In this document: piece by piece, positions 10,826 through 21,071 of the stretch | Layout of the letters: every line of letters begins with the position of its first letter | Position numbering within the stretch: position 1 is the stretch's first letter | Source of the DNA: Tetrapisispora phaffii CBS 4417 | Taxonomy: Eukaryota > Ascomycota > Saccharomycetes > Saccharomycetales > Saccharomycetaceae | Length of the DNA stretch: 64,000 bases | Reading direction: 5' to 3' | Assembly: GCF_000236905.1 (NCBI RefSeq) | Contig: NC_016528.1 | Span: 676,260-740,259, forward strand | Notes under the pieces: generated by a model | Told to the model about the DNA's origin: nothing | Database searches by the model: none | The model's input: only the letters and a program-made list of their open reading frames with translations | Made by a program: the position numbers and the translations under genes

Positions 10826-13800
10826 ATGTGGTTTGATTTGATAATAAAATTGCCATTATTAGTTATAGCAACATGGCTTCTAATAAGACAGGTAATAAAG
10901 ACACTCTTTGGTATTTCGGCAGCCTACATTAATCCATTTACATTTAGAATCATTGGGTTTGAATATAAGGATATACTTAAGATAGAATTGCTTGAATTTA
11001 ATCCCTTTAGAAAAAGAATTAGAATATCAAAATTAACGTTTAACAATAAACAAATAGAAAACAAAAATCAAACTAATGCATCCAACCATAAAAAAACTAG
11101 CCATGGTCACAATTTGAAAGCTGTTTTACCCAAATGGCTATTTAAATATCTACCGCATCTTTTATCTTTTTTAAATGAAGTACATATTGTTGCTGACCAT
11201 GTGTTTTTGACGGATTACGATTTATATATCAGCACGATTGGGTCTGTTTTTAACTATAAAGAAATAACGTCATCATTATCCCTTGAACTTTTCATGAGGC
11301 AAGTGAAAAATAAGAACTCGACAATATTGACTGATACTCTTCAACAACTTGAAATAAACTTTGAAAAGATTGAAGTAGATCATTCAATTGTTTTTAACGA
11401 TATTAAGATAGATTCAAAGTTTGGTGTTTTACGTTTACCATACGCTTATTTAAAACAGCAGAGTGCTAGTACAAAGATAATCGAACCTGATAATATAGAA
11501 TCTAAACACTCTGATATACTATGTGATTTAGCGATTCAAGACACAATAAAAGCATTCCGTAAGAAATTAGAAAGAATACAAGGCTATTTAAAGCCGATTT
11601 GCGAAATTAACTTATATATGGATAAAATTTTACTGGACGATCTTGAATTAACTAATTTACCAGAATTGAATGAGATAAGCCAATATTTTACATATAACAT
11701 AGAAGCATCCAATGTTACATTAAATTTAATAAGATTTTCTAAAGACTACCCTGGTTATAATTTAAACTTTGGTGAAGATGACACTCCGTATAAGATCAAT
11801 AGTAATTTTTCAAGAGTAAATATCGGAGTAAAAATAAACAAAATAAATGAAAAAGAAATATATTTAGCAAAAATTATTGAAGTTCCTAGTATTAATTTAT
11901 ATGGCCACACGAATATTTTTTCGCAACAATTTCAATTTTCTGAGGGCCGGTTCGAAAATGCTTTAAGTACATTAAATTTCCAAATATCATCTTTGATCGT
12001 TGATTTAGATATAACAACACTTTCCTTTATAAAATCTTTTTCCCGTAATATAAAAGTTTTCAAAGGAGCCTTTGGATACTCTAAAGAAATTGATGCAATT
12101 GACCAACTCAAGGAATTTGAAGATCTTCGTTCACTAAAGTGGAGAAAGGTGCTAAAAACCTATTTAACATCATTGTTTCCATTATTAAACCTTAAATTTA
12201 CATTAGATGATTCAAAGATAATTTTAAATGATGAAACGGATACAATTATTTTCTACCTATCTGCTCTTCTAGGAACATACAAATCGAATAGATCTTTGTC
12301 ATTTTCTCAGAATGATAAGCTAGATTCTATTATAAATTATGATACTGCATTTGACTTAGAATTATCTGATTTACACTGTCAACATTTGATTACGGATGGA
12401 AGCAATTATAATCATAAAATTTTAGAAATTGAAAGTGTGTCTCTTAAGCAAAAGGTCAAGTGGTCACCAGAAATACAATTTTCATTTGACGGTGAAGTCG
12501 ATAACGTTAATATTGATTTATCAGAGTTACGGTCGATGATAGCCTTAAATAAAATTGTAAAGAAAACTGATTGTCAATTACTTCAAGTTGAAACTATTTA
12601 TTTCAAGGAACTTTACGATAAATTTGCAAAACAGTTGTATAATGCTGAATTCAACTGTTCAAGACTAAAAGAAATGCAATCAATAAAAAAGGTTTCTCCT
12701 GAAAGTTTCGTATTTAATACACTGCCAGATTATTTTGATTACATTAAGGTCGATTTAAGGAGAATACAAATGACACTAGGTATCAGATCTGTTTTTATGC
12801 CTCCTGATATTTTTTCGTTACTTGAAGCCCAAAGTCCAAAAGATCTTGTTGAGGGAAAATTAAGAAAATTTACAAATAAGGTGGATAAGGTACAGTTAGC
12901 TTTGTTCAGTAATAAAACTCAATGGCATAATAAAATAGAAATGGGACAAGTGTATATGTCTAAATCGGGACTAGATTCACTGAACAGGAACGATTCAAAT
13001 GATCTGGAGGATATTGGTACTTCACAGTCAACACAAATTGATCGTCTATGGAACTTTAATATATTGGTTAATAATGTAACATCATCTGTCATTTATGAAA
13101 CTTGTAAATTTAGTACAGAATTTTCGTCAAGAACAGTGTCAAGTTTGAAAGTAGTATCCATAAAAGTATTTCCAGAAACAGAGTCATATACAGTTCCAAG
13201 TGAGAACAAAGTAGTAATCGTCATTGATAATAAAAAAGCTAGTTCTATGGTTGATTTAATAAATGTTTTTATGGGAATATCCGGTTTCCATACACTAAAT
13301 CAGATATTTAGAAAAAACACATATTGTTCTGTTAAGGAGACGTGTGCAAAAAAAATTTTAGTATCATTGAATAAGGCTAAAAAGAAATCCTTCTGGTATT
13401 TTATTGACTGGGTAAAGTTTAAACAATTAATTCAAATAAGGTTATCTTCAGAGCTCTCTCGTCAAGTTTTGATCCTTCCTAATGCATTAAAAATCAAATT
13501 TGAATCTAGTAATATGTTTATATCAATTGATAAACTAAATGACATATGTATTAATGGTGAGCTAGCGAGGATGTGTGTTGAATCACCAACTCAAAAGGAT
13601 ACTTGGATAAGAATGATGTTAATCAATAAATTCAAGATGAATATTAACTTATCGGAGATGCTTCGCCAAATTAAGAATAATGAAACTGGAAATTCAGAGG
13701 TGCTCCCAGGAGTTACCTTGGCTTATGAATCTTCACATTTTTCTATTCCAAACAAATTTGCGATGTACCGAATTTTTGACAATATTTCAACTATTGTAAA

Positions 13801-16800
13801 ATCCTTGAAACAAATGATATACAGCATGAAAACATCACAATCAGACATAGTAATATTCCCAGTAACTGTTAATCCAGTAAGATTGCCAAACGTTAATTTA
13901 TCTTCCAAAAGGTCTATTATAACTATTGAAGATGATCCCCTCGAATCGGAATTAAACATGATATTTCAAATAGGTTTAGAGGAGCAGCGAATTAGATTAG
14001 AAAAAGTCAAACAATTTAAAAATAGTTTAGAACGTAAATATCAGGATACTAATAGCTCTGCTAATCAAAGTGAAAAAAATAATGATAAGTTCTCTTCTGA
14101 TGACACATACACTAAGTTGGTATTTCTTTCTAGTGCAAGAGGTTGCAAAAAATCCAAAAACATTTTAAAAAAACTGCTTTCTGCTAAGAAATCGGATAGA
14201 GAAACTTCAGAAAAAGAAGATGAACTCTTAGAAGATAAAAATCCAATTTTGATAAATGAACACGAGTCCTACATTAGATTACAGGAAAATATTTCAACAT
14301 CATGGATTAGAAGAATAAAGGATTATAAGAAGGTTGAAAAAGAAAAGTACGAAGAGAACTTTGAATATTTATGGGGGTTAACAAATTTACATAATATTTC
14401 AAAAGATTTCAATACTAATGTTCGTGATTTTATATATTCTCCTCCTTTGACCACAATAATAGTAGAAGGTATTGATATAAATATCAGTCAACCTTCATGT
14501 GGTCTTGAGTGCATTGCAGAATTTATCCACGATGTAGGTAAAGGAGTTCCTTTAGATACCCAATACTCTATTATGTTTCCCATGTACTTGGATGTAAATA
14601 TTAGGGAATTCAGATGGCATCTGAGAGATTATCCTTTACCATTTATTAATATCCCTCCCCCAACAGAAAACCAAAAAATTTCAAATAACTTCAAAATTTC
14701 AGGTGATTTATGCTTAACTGAAGCAATGATACAATCCAGCAATGAAATAAGAACAATATTCGTGCCACTTGTTCCTTCAGTTGAATTAGTTAATAAAGAC
14801 CATTATTACTCACTTTTTGTTCCAAGGACTTTGACAAGTGTTAAAGTGTATAGTAAATTAGAAATTGGTATTCATACAGAAAGAAGCACTCAGGTAGTCT
14901 GGGGTTCATCCTATTCGCCAGCTATTCAACAAGTAATGCAGTGTTTTGAAGATTTATCGAAACCACCCACAGATTTATCCCCTAAGTTAGGTGTGTGGGA
15001 TAAGATTAGATATATGTTTCATTCACGTATAAAGATCAATTGGGCCAAAAAGAACAGATTTGAAATATCTCTTCTAGGCGCTAAGAGCCCTTATAAAATT
15101 GGTCGAGAAGACGCAGGATTTATAATTGGTTTTAATGGTAACACTGTTTTGGACTGTAATCCAAATAACTCTCCAAAGCAATTATTAGCCTGCTCAGCTG
15201 ATCAGATCTATTTTTCAATACCAAATTATTTTGCAAAGCCGTTATTGGTATGGTCGATGCCTTCACACAAAAACATTTTTGTTCCTAATCAAGATAATAC
15301 AAATTTACAGACATATGCTTCTTACTATTACCTCCTTCAACAAGATTATAATAATGAAAGGAAAGAAGCAGTTAAATTGATGCAGAAACATTATATAGAA
15401 AAAAATGGTATTAAATTATCCGGGGGTATGACACTAAAACTTGGTTTTGTTTTTGAAGGGTTAGGTAAAGGAGGAATCCGTTCTAGCGATTTTGCACCAC
15501 ATTATGAAACCTTTCTATGTAATCCGATTTATGTTAAAGATTTATCGAAGTATGACGCTTATAAAAACTTTAAAAGTCATTTCATACACATGTCTTTTGC
15601 TCTATTATCAAATTCAAGTAATGCATATAATGCAATGCAATTAGACTCATCAGGAATGGACACATTCTTGAAATGGTGGAAATCGTTTTCAAATAACCCA
15701 CCCGTTCGAAGAGGTACATTATATGATGCTAAAAATTTGAGTCCAAAGTTTGGAGGTGCATTGAGAACTATTTCATATTATGCTAATGTATCTCCATTAT
15801 TTATCACTCATATCCAACGTAACATAGATATCAACAACACACAGTCATCCAGTTTCTATGAGAATATAGAATATGTAGGAATTAAAGCTAAGGTATCTAG
15901 GTTTGTCATGGATTTGCACCAAAGAAAAGAAGTTATATCAGAGTTCAGAGAGAAATTAAATGAACATAAAAGAGTTTCAAGAATGAAATTTTTAGAAGGT
16001 GATTTTTCTTCAGGAACAATTGATATCCGTACGATTCACGCAAAGTTTCACAAAGTCACTTTTATTGAGGATAAGCAAAATTATGAGTTTGATTTATATG
16101 AGGATGATGATAACTGGGTCGATATTTCCGATTTCAAGGAACCTTTTTCAATATCTATAGATGATTACACGCCTCATGTTACTATAAGACCATTGTTGTT
16201 GGCTCCTCAATTTGTTTATCAGAAAAGAGCTAAATATGGAGATAAATATCAACTAGATCCTGTCACATCAGAACCAATTCAGGCTTTTAAAAATGATATC
16301 TCTCATTGTTGCTGTGTTAATGGTCAAATTGACCTTCCAACAACTTATCAGGAAAAAAGAATTAGCACATTATTAACTAAGGAAAAAGAATTAAATGAGA
16401 AGCTGAAAATTGCCAATACTTCAGAAGAGAAGAGCTATTTACTGAAACATATAAATATGACTAAGCAAATTATTCAGCAATTGGAATATTTTATTGAAGA
16501 TACAAAAATGGTAGTGAACTCTAAAGGAAATGTTAAGCCAGAAGATCTACATTTCCAGGTTATAGATAAAGAAACAGAAGCATCAAAAAAGTTGTACGAA
16601 AATCGATACTTAATTTTTGGTATGTTTTTAAGATGGGATGAGGGTGCTAGAGATGTAATCACAACTTATTTGATGTATTTAAATCTTAATAGCTATTTTT
16701 CTAAAATAGACCGATATAAGTCAATAAGGACATTTGAAGACATTGTGAATCAAAAAAGTGGCACAGTTGGGAGTCCTTCTAATTACAACTCCGAACAGAA

Positions 16801-18643
16801 TTTTAAAACCTCAATCTTAGAAAGTTCTACACAATCTGCTAAGAATCATGGTACAAAGCAAGAAAAGGAAGAAGACATATTGAAATATTTTGAGATTGGT
16901 TTAAGAAAGTTAATTACATCAATAAATTATACTACTAGCGAAGATCATTTTGTTCAATTTCTAGCTCCGCAAATACAGCTTTCTTCAAAATTTGAACCAA
17001 ATTCGTGTATAGTAATTGCTGCACCGTTAATAAAATTAAGAGTACTATCATTTGCTAGCGCTAATAATAATGATGTATTTATTCAAGATACATTTTTGAA
17101 ACGGTATGGTATACTTATATCGAAAGCTAATGTGTTTTTATTTCATAAAGACAAATTTAAAGATTCGATGGACATATTTTTCCAGTGTTTAGCTTACGGC
17201 CAGACAAAAGAAGTTCCTTGGTCACCTTGGTTAGGAGCAGAGTCGTGTTTTGATCCATCTGCCTTAAGTGATTCAACAATAATCAAAAATTTAAACACAA
17301 CTATTTATCTTGATTCGATATATGAGTTCTCATCCGTTTATGAATTTGTTAGACATCAATTACAAGATTGTATGAATATTTACATTCCGAAAGTACAGGT
17401 AACATGTGATTCTAGAAGTTACCTAACATTATTTAAAATATCCACGAACCTATTCATGTCAATGAAGCTAACAGATCCAGTCTTGAAGAAGAAAATAGAT
17501 AAAGTATCTATAAGCTTTGATTTTACCGAATTAAGGAAAATATATGACACTACAGTGTTGTTATCAAATGTTATCCATAAATCCCAGTTGGCTGAAAACG
17601 AATCGATTTTTAGACAAAAGCTATTGGACGATGCAGGTTTAGTTGATTTATTCAATATACACAATGAACGTATAACGAATCTTTCAAAGTTGTACATTTT
17701 ACTACACGTTTTATGTTCTAGGCGTAAAGAAAGGCATGAGTTTACTAAGAGCATGGAGTGGAACATCGATGTCGAGAGCATAGAATTGCTAATGCTACAA
17801 AAAGATTCAACGCCATTTTTGACTGTAGTATCAAAAGATATTAAATTTAATAGGGTTGCTTCATCATCGGGTTATAATTCTAATACAATAACGGTAAAAG
17901 CCGCTGATATATTTAATCTTGAAGATACTGCGGCTTACAAAAACTTGCTAGGCCCATACGTTACTCAAAAGAAACTTCTACGAAAAAGTATAACAGAGGA
18001 AAATAAACCGATGTTCCATATTAATTGGGTTATGGATAAACCTATTGGTGGAATAAAAGTTGTCAAGAGTGTAGAGACTTTTGTTCAGGGTCTCTCTGTG
18101 AGCATTGAAGAGGAAACAGTACTTAAATTAGTACATTGGTTATTACCGCATGAGGTTGCATCTGCATTGCATACTAATGATGAATCAGATGAAGAAAGTG
18201 ATGTAGAATCACTAAATAGTGAATTTTATTTCAATGGAGAAGATAATAGTGAATTGAATGAAATGATTCAAAGATCTACTGACTTTGTGATCATGGAAAA
18301 TATTGTGATTAATGGGTTCAAGCTCTGTATCAGCTTCAAAGGTAAGGGATCCAAAAGATTGATCAACGTCACAGACTTTGTATTCAACTTCCCTAAACTA
18401 AGTTTTGTGAATCAAACCATGAGATCGATTGATATCATCATAATATTGAAAAAAGTGCTAATAAAAGCATTACTGAAACAGAGTGGTAAGTTCCTGTTGT
18501 CAAAATTGAAGAGAAGACCTGCGTTAGAATCGAGTTCATTGTTATTGCCACATTCTGTACCATTGAGTAAAACACTTAGTGCAAATAGCAAAGTAAGTGA
18601 AGGGGAGCAATTAAAACAATCAGAAATCCAAATCCCCATCTAG
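10826..18643 (+). CDS. FMP27: Bridge-like lipid transfer protein of the Hobbit/FMP27 family
   Basis: A single uninterrupted 2605-codon frame, matching the length of S. cerevisiae Fmp27 (2628 aa) better than its relative YPR117W (2489 aa). Family members are rod-shaped hydrophobic-groove proteins anchored in the ER by an N-terminal membrane helix and acting at ER-plasma membrane contacts. Residues 1-27 (WFDLIIKLPLLVIATWLLI...) form that helix. The named family motifs are present: GVWDK near residue 1389 (the GFWDK domain), HQR near 1697, and a PWSPW variant of the WPPW motif near 2128. The ATG at 10826 is preceded in frame by a TAA at 10817. Position between TIF3 and RHO1, and SST2 nearby, support the YLR454W orthologue. 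An acidic, Ser-rich segment near residue 2450 and a basic C-terminal tail are less conserved. Confidence 0.93.
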   Translation: MWFDLIIKLPLLVIATWLLIRQVIKTLFGISAAYINPFTFRIIGFEYKDILKIELLEFNPFRKRIRISKLTFNNKQIENKNQTNASNHKKTSHGHNLKAVLPKWLFKYLPHLLSFLNEVHIVADHVFLTDYDLYISTIGSVFNYKEITSSLSLELFMRQVKNKNSTILTDTLQQLEINFEKIEVDHSIVFNDIKIDSKFGVLRLPYAYLKQQSASTKIIEPDNIESKHSDILCDLAIQDTIKAFRKKLERIQGYLKPICEINLYMDKILLDDLELTNLPELNEISQYFTYNIEASNVTLNLIRFSKDYPGYNLNFGEDDTPYKINSNFSRVNIGVKINKINEKEIYLAKIIEVPSINLYGHTNIFSQQFQFSEGRFENALSTLNFQISSLIVDLDITTLSFIKSFSRNIKVFKGAFGYSKEIDAIDQLKEFEDLRSLKWRKVLKTYLTSLFPLLNLKFTLDDSKIILNDETDTIIFYLSALLGTYKSNRSLSFSQNDKLDSIINYDTAFDLELSDLHCQHLITDGSNYNHKILEIESVSLKQKVKWSPEIQFSFDGEVDNVNIDLSELRSMIALNKIVKKTDCQLLQVETIYFKELYDKFAKQLYNAEFNCSRLKEMQSIKKVSPESFVFNTLPDYFDYIKVDLRRIQMTLGIRSVFMPPDIFSLLEAQSPKDLVEGKLRKFTNKVDKVQLALFSNKTQWHNKIEMGQVYMSKSGLDSLNRNDSNDLEDIGTSQSTQIDRLWNFNILVNNVTSSVIYETCKFSTEFSSRTVSSLKVVSIKVFPETESYTVPSENKVVIVIDNKKASSMVDLINVFMGISGFHTLNQIFRKNTYCSVKETCAKKILVSLNKAKKKSFWYFIDWVKFKQLIQIRLSSELSRQVLILPNALKIKFESSNMFISIDKLNDICINGELARMCVESPTQKDTWIRMMLINKFKMNINLSEMLRQIKNNETGNSEVLPGVTLAYESSHFSIPNKFAMYRIFDNISTIVKSLKQMIYSMKTSQSDIVIFPVTVNPVRLPNVNLSSKRSIITIEDDPLESELNMIFQIGLEEQRIRLEKVKQFKNSLERKYQDTNSSANQSEKNNDKFSSDDTYTKLVFLSSARGCKKSKNILKKLLSAKKSDRETSEKEDELLEDKNPILINEHESYIRLQENISTSWIRRIKDYKKVEKEKYEENFEYLWGLTNLHNISKDFNTNVRDFIYSPPLTTIIVEGIDINISQPSCGLECIAEFIHDVGKGVPLDTQYSIMFPMYLDVNIREFRWHLRDYPLPFINIPPPTENQKISNNFKISGDLCLTEAMIQSSNEIRTIFVPLVPSVELVNKDHYYSLFVPRTLTSVKVYSKLEIGIHTERSTQVVWGSSYSPAIQQVMQCFEDLSKPPTDLSPKLGVWDKIRYMFHSRIKINWAKKNRFEISLLGAKSPYKIGREDAGFIIGFNGNTVLDCNPNNSPKQLLACSADQIYFSIPNYFAKPLLVWSMPSHKNIFVPNQDNTNLQTYASYYYLLQQDYNNERKEAVKLMQKHYIEKNGIKLSGGMTLKLGFVFEGLGKGGIRSSDFAPHYETFLCNPIYVKDLSKYDAYKNFKSHFIHMSFALLSNSSNAYNAMQLDSSGMDTFLKWWKSFSNNPPVRRGTLYDAKNLSPKFGGALRTISYYANVSPLFITHIQRNIDINNTQSSSFYENIEYVGIKAKVSRFVMDLHQRKEVISEFREKLNEHKRVSRMKFLEGDFSSGTIDIRTIHAKFHKVTFIEDKQNYEFDLYEDDDNWVDISDFKEPFSISIDDYTPHVTIRPLLLAPQFVYQKRAKYGDKYQLDPVTSEPIQAFKNDISHCCCVNGQIDLPTTYQEKRISTLLTKEKELNEKLKIANTSEEKSYLLKHINMTKQIIQQLEYFIEDTKMVVNSKGNVKPEDLHFQVIDKETEASKKLYENRYLIFGMFLRWDEGARDVITTYLMYLNLNSYFSKIDRYKSIRTFEDIVNQKSGTVGSPSNYNSEQNFKTSILESSTQSAKNHGTKQEKEEDILKYFEIGLRKLITSINYTTSEDHFVQFLAPQIQLSSKFEPNSCIVIAAPLIKLRVLSFASANNNDVFIQDTFLKRYGILISKANVFLFHKDKFKDSMDIFFQCLAYGQTKEVPWSPWLGAESCFDPSALSDSTIIKNLNTTIYLDSIYEFSSVYEFVRHQLQDCMNIYIPKVQVTCDSRSYLTLFKISTNLFMSMKLTDPVLKKKIDKVSISFDFTELRKIYDTTVLLSNVIHKSQLAENESIFRQKLLDDAGLVDLFNIHNERITNLSKLYILLHVLCSRRKERHEFTKSMEWNIDVESIELLMLQKDSTPFLTVVSKDIKFNRVASSSGYNSNTITVKAADIFNLEDTAAYKNLLGPYVTQKKLLRKSITEENKPMFHINWVMDKPIGGIKVVKSVETFVQGLSVSIEEETVLKLVHWLLPHEVASALHTNDESDEESDVESLNSEFYFNGEDNSELNEMIQRSTDFVIMENIVINGFKLCISFKGKGSKRLINVTDFVFNFPKLSFVNQTMRSIDIIIILKKVLIKALLKQSGKFLLSKLKRRPALESSSLLLPHSVPLSKTLSANSKVSEGEQLKQSEIQIPI

Positions 18644-18985
18644 CCAGGGGAATAAAGGGAACACCCGACCTTTTATGAATGCCACAGATATGGGCATGGA
18701 ATAATTTTGGGTTGGCCGTTAGTCTGTAAACGTATATATTTATTTACAAAGGTATAGCCATAATTCACAACGACAAGTTCTTTATATGACTGCGATCCTG
18801 TTTATCTTATTAGATGACAGCGTTTTCCATTCTGCTGCATGGCCATTGTTGCAATGAACGCAGTGTTCTTTAGCAATTTTAGAAGAACTAACAGTTCGAA
18901 ATGTCCTTTTATATGGGAGATATGTCTGGAAATGGTGAGAGCCACCCGAACATCAGACCGGATTTAGCATTGCATTACTGTGACA

Positions 18986-19013
18986 TGTCACTTGTCACTT
19001 GTCACCTGTCACT
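18986..19013 (+). repeat. Four-copy 7-bp tandem repeat (TGTCACT)
   Basis: TGTCACT, TGTCACT, TGTCACC, TGTCACT in direct tandem, about 760-790 bp upstream of RHO1. It may be a short microsatellite or a cluster of binding sites. The function is unknown. Confidence 0.85.
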
Positions 19014-19044
19014 CGTGGCTTGGTAATGGGCCAATGCGCCCTGC

Positions 19045-19175
19045 TTACCCGCCCCTGTTGTGCCGTATTTTTTTCGTTTCTTTTTCTTTCCTCCGGCTCC
19101 CTTCACAAAGTTTCCGAATGCGTTGTAGGGGTAACTCACTGAACAAAAAAATTTTCCCGTTGGTTCCGTACGCGT
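19045..19175. promoter_or_regulatory. Cluster of candidate RHO1 promoter sites
   Basis: In a GC-rich patch about 600-730 bp upstream of RHO1 I see a Reb1 core TTACCCG (19045-19051), two stress-response-element cores (CCCCT at 19052-19056 and AGGGG at 19127-19131) and one MCB core ACGCGT (19170-19175). These are exact core matches only. Distance from the ATG is long, so either the RHO1 5' leader is long or the sites act at a distance. Confidence 0.4.
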
Positions 19176-19374
19176 GCTGGCATAGGCGTGGGGGCCAGAA
19201 GGGACATCACATCACCAACATTAATTAATTATCATCCATCATCACCACCACCACTATTGATTTTATTTATTTGATAAACAAAAAAATTACTAGACATCAA
19301 AATACAATACTAAAAATAAAATCGACAACAACAAAATACTGCAACGTTAACTCTCAGTTTCCAATTTAGCATTT

Positions 19375-19422
19375 TCATTGTCTCAATGTTTCATTGTTCC
19401 AATGTTTCGATGTTTCAATGTT
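19375..19422 (+). repeat. Six-copy degenerate 8-bp repeat upstream of RHO1
   Basis: Successive octamers read TCATTGTC, TCAATGTT, TCATTGTT, CCAATGTT, TCGATGTT and TCAATGTT, then the pattern stops. The array lies 350-400 bp upstream of the RHO1 ATG. The period is exact although the units differ at one to three positions, which points to a decaying tandem repeat or a run of similar protein-binding sites. Confidence 0.8.
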
Positions 19423-19773
19423 GAATCTTATTCTTAAAGGAGAACTTCTGTTATATTCGTATATTAGATTCCTTGTTCTGATCGCAACTCATTTTTTATA
19501 CTCTTGTACTGAGCTACTGATTGAGAAGATCACACGCATACTCGACTGCTTGGAAAAACTGATATAGTGTCGTATTCGTTATATACTAAAGTTGTGTCTA
19601 AAACAATTCAGAAGTTATCATTGTTCGCAATATACAAATACTTTTAGATTTTAACCAGATTCACAAATCATTCCATCTCATTGAGGAAGTACCATTTGGA
19701 AAATTAGAATTTCATATATACATACACACACATTCACATTAAAGACAAGTAACTTAACAGTACAGAAATTACA

Positions 19774-20403
19774 ATGTCTCAGCAAGTAGGTAGTAACATT
19801 AGAAGAAAGCTGGTTATCGTTGGTGATGGTGCTTGTGGTAAGACATGTTTGTTGATTGTCTTTTCCAAGGGTCAGTTCCCAGAAGTTTACGTTCCAACCG
19901 TTTTTGAAAACTATGTCGCAGATGTCGAAGTCGATGGTCGTCGTGTCGAATTGGCACTATGGGATACTGCTGGTCAAGAAGATTACGATAGGTTGAGACC
20001 TCTTTCTTATCCAGATTCAAATGTCGTGTTGATTTGTTTCTCCATTGATCTACCAGATTCTTTAGAAAATGTGCAAGAAAAATGGATCGCTGAAGTTCTA
20101 CATTTTTGTCAAGGCGTTCCAATCATCCTAGTCGGTTGTAAAGTCGATCTAAGAAACGACCCACAAGCCATCGAATATCTAAGAGAAGCAGGTCAACAAC
20201 CAGTCTCTACTGCAGAAGGCCAAGCTGTCGCCGATCAAATAGGTGCCACTGGCTATTTTGAATGCTCTGCTAAAACCGGTTACGGTGTAAGAGAAGTATT
20301 CGAGGCTGCTACCAGAGCTTCTTTAATGGGGAAATCAAAGAACAATGGTAAACAAAAGAAGAAGACTTCAGAAAAGAAGAAGAGAAAGTGTGTTGTCTTG
20401 TAA
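19774..20403 (+). CDS. RHO1: Rho-type small GTPase Rho1
   Basis: Encodes 209 aa, identical in length to S. cerevisiae Rho1 and very similar. Rho1 is the membrane switch that activates beta-1,3-glucan synthase, Pkc1, formins and the exocyst for wall growth and polarity. All G motifs are canonical: GDGACGKT (17-24), effector loop [18 protein letters not shown] (Gln68), GCKVDL and ECSAK. The C-terminus is polybasic and ends in CVVL, a geranylgeranylation-type CAAX box. The ATG at 19774 gives [13 protein letters not shown] divergent paralogue follows 0.67 kb downstream in the same orientation. MRP2 and JIP5 beyond it match S. cerevisiae chromosome XVI order. Confidence 0.98.
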   Translation: MSQQVGSNIRRKLVIVGDGACGKTCLLIVFSKGQFPEVYVPTVFENYVADVEVDGRRVELALWDTAGQEDYDRLRPLSYPDSNVVLICFSIDLPDSLENVQEKWIAEVLHFCQGVPIILVGCKVDLRNDPQAIEYLREAGQQPVSTAEGQAVADQIGATGYFECSAKTGYGVREVFEAATRASLMGKSKNNGKQKKKTSEKKKRKCVVL

Positions 20404-21071
20404 GAAAATTTTAGATCACCCTAACCACGATTACTCATGTCTGAACAAATTAAATAATAATAAAAAATAATAATAGTAAAAAAAATCAAACAAAAATATT
20501 CAGGTTTAATTTTAACATTCAGATTATATATAATTCTCATTTGATTATTTATGAGTGTATAAAATCATACAATCAACTTATCCATTCAATGATATCATTA
20601 ATGTTACATTGGTTTTAGTAACTTATCATTATATAATTAATTATTATTAAATAACTTATAATTTAAATATATCCGCTCATTTTACATTTTAATTAAAGGT
20701 TAGAATAAGAATAATATTGTAGATAATTGCATAAACAATACACGATGCTGAACCTTGACTCCCATGTATCTCATCTTTGTAATGAGATATCTTACCAATA
20801 TAATTGCTTAATCAAGAGCACACGCAGCTGCCATTATCAGCACTTTTTTCGGTCTCGAGGGTTTTTTAGTGTCACATATTATTAAATTATTTATTTATCG
20901 TTATAAATAAAACATACCATTCTGGTGGTCAAATAGTGTTAGTAGTTTTGTTAAATGGCAATAGAATATCTATAGTAGTAGTACTACTAAGCTAAAAATT
21001 GCAAGAACCTGTTTTATTTCTATTTTACTTTACCCTAAATAACTATATTTTTGTCCAGTGACACTGAGGAA
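20404..21071. other. Intergenic region between RHO1 and its tandem paralogue
   Basis: 0.67 kb, very AT-rich, with no supported gene. A short inverted palindromic run (TAGTAGTACTACTA) lies at 20974-20987. No LTR, tRNA or other duplication junction is evident, so the mechanism of the RHO1 duplication is not visible. Confidence 0.5.

Larger units (their letters stand above)
18644..19773. other. Long upstream region of RHO1 (slot of missing MMS1)
   Basis: 1.1 kb between FMP27 and RHO1, where S. cerevisiae has MMS1. No gene is supported. The segment at 18960-19215 is distinctly GC-richer than its surroundings and holds candidate regulatory sites and a 7-bp tandem repeat. An 8-bp repeat follows at 19375-19422. 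A frame at 18980-19228 exists only because of that GC-rich stretch. Confidence 0.6.
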
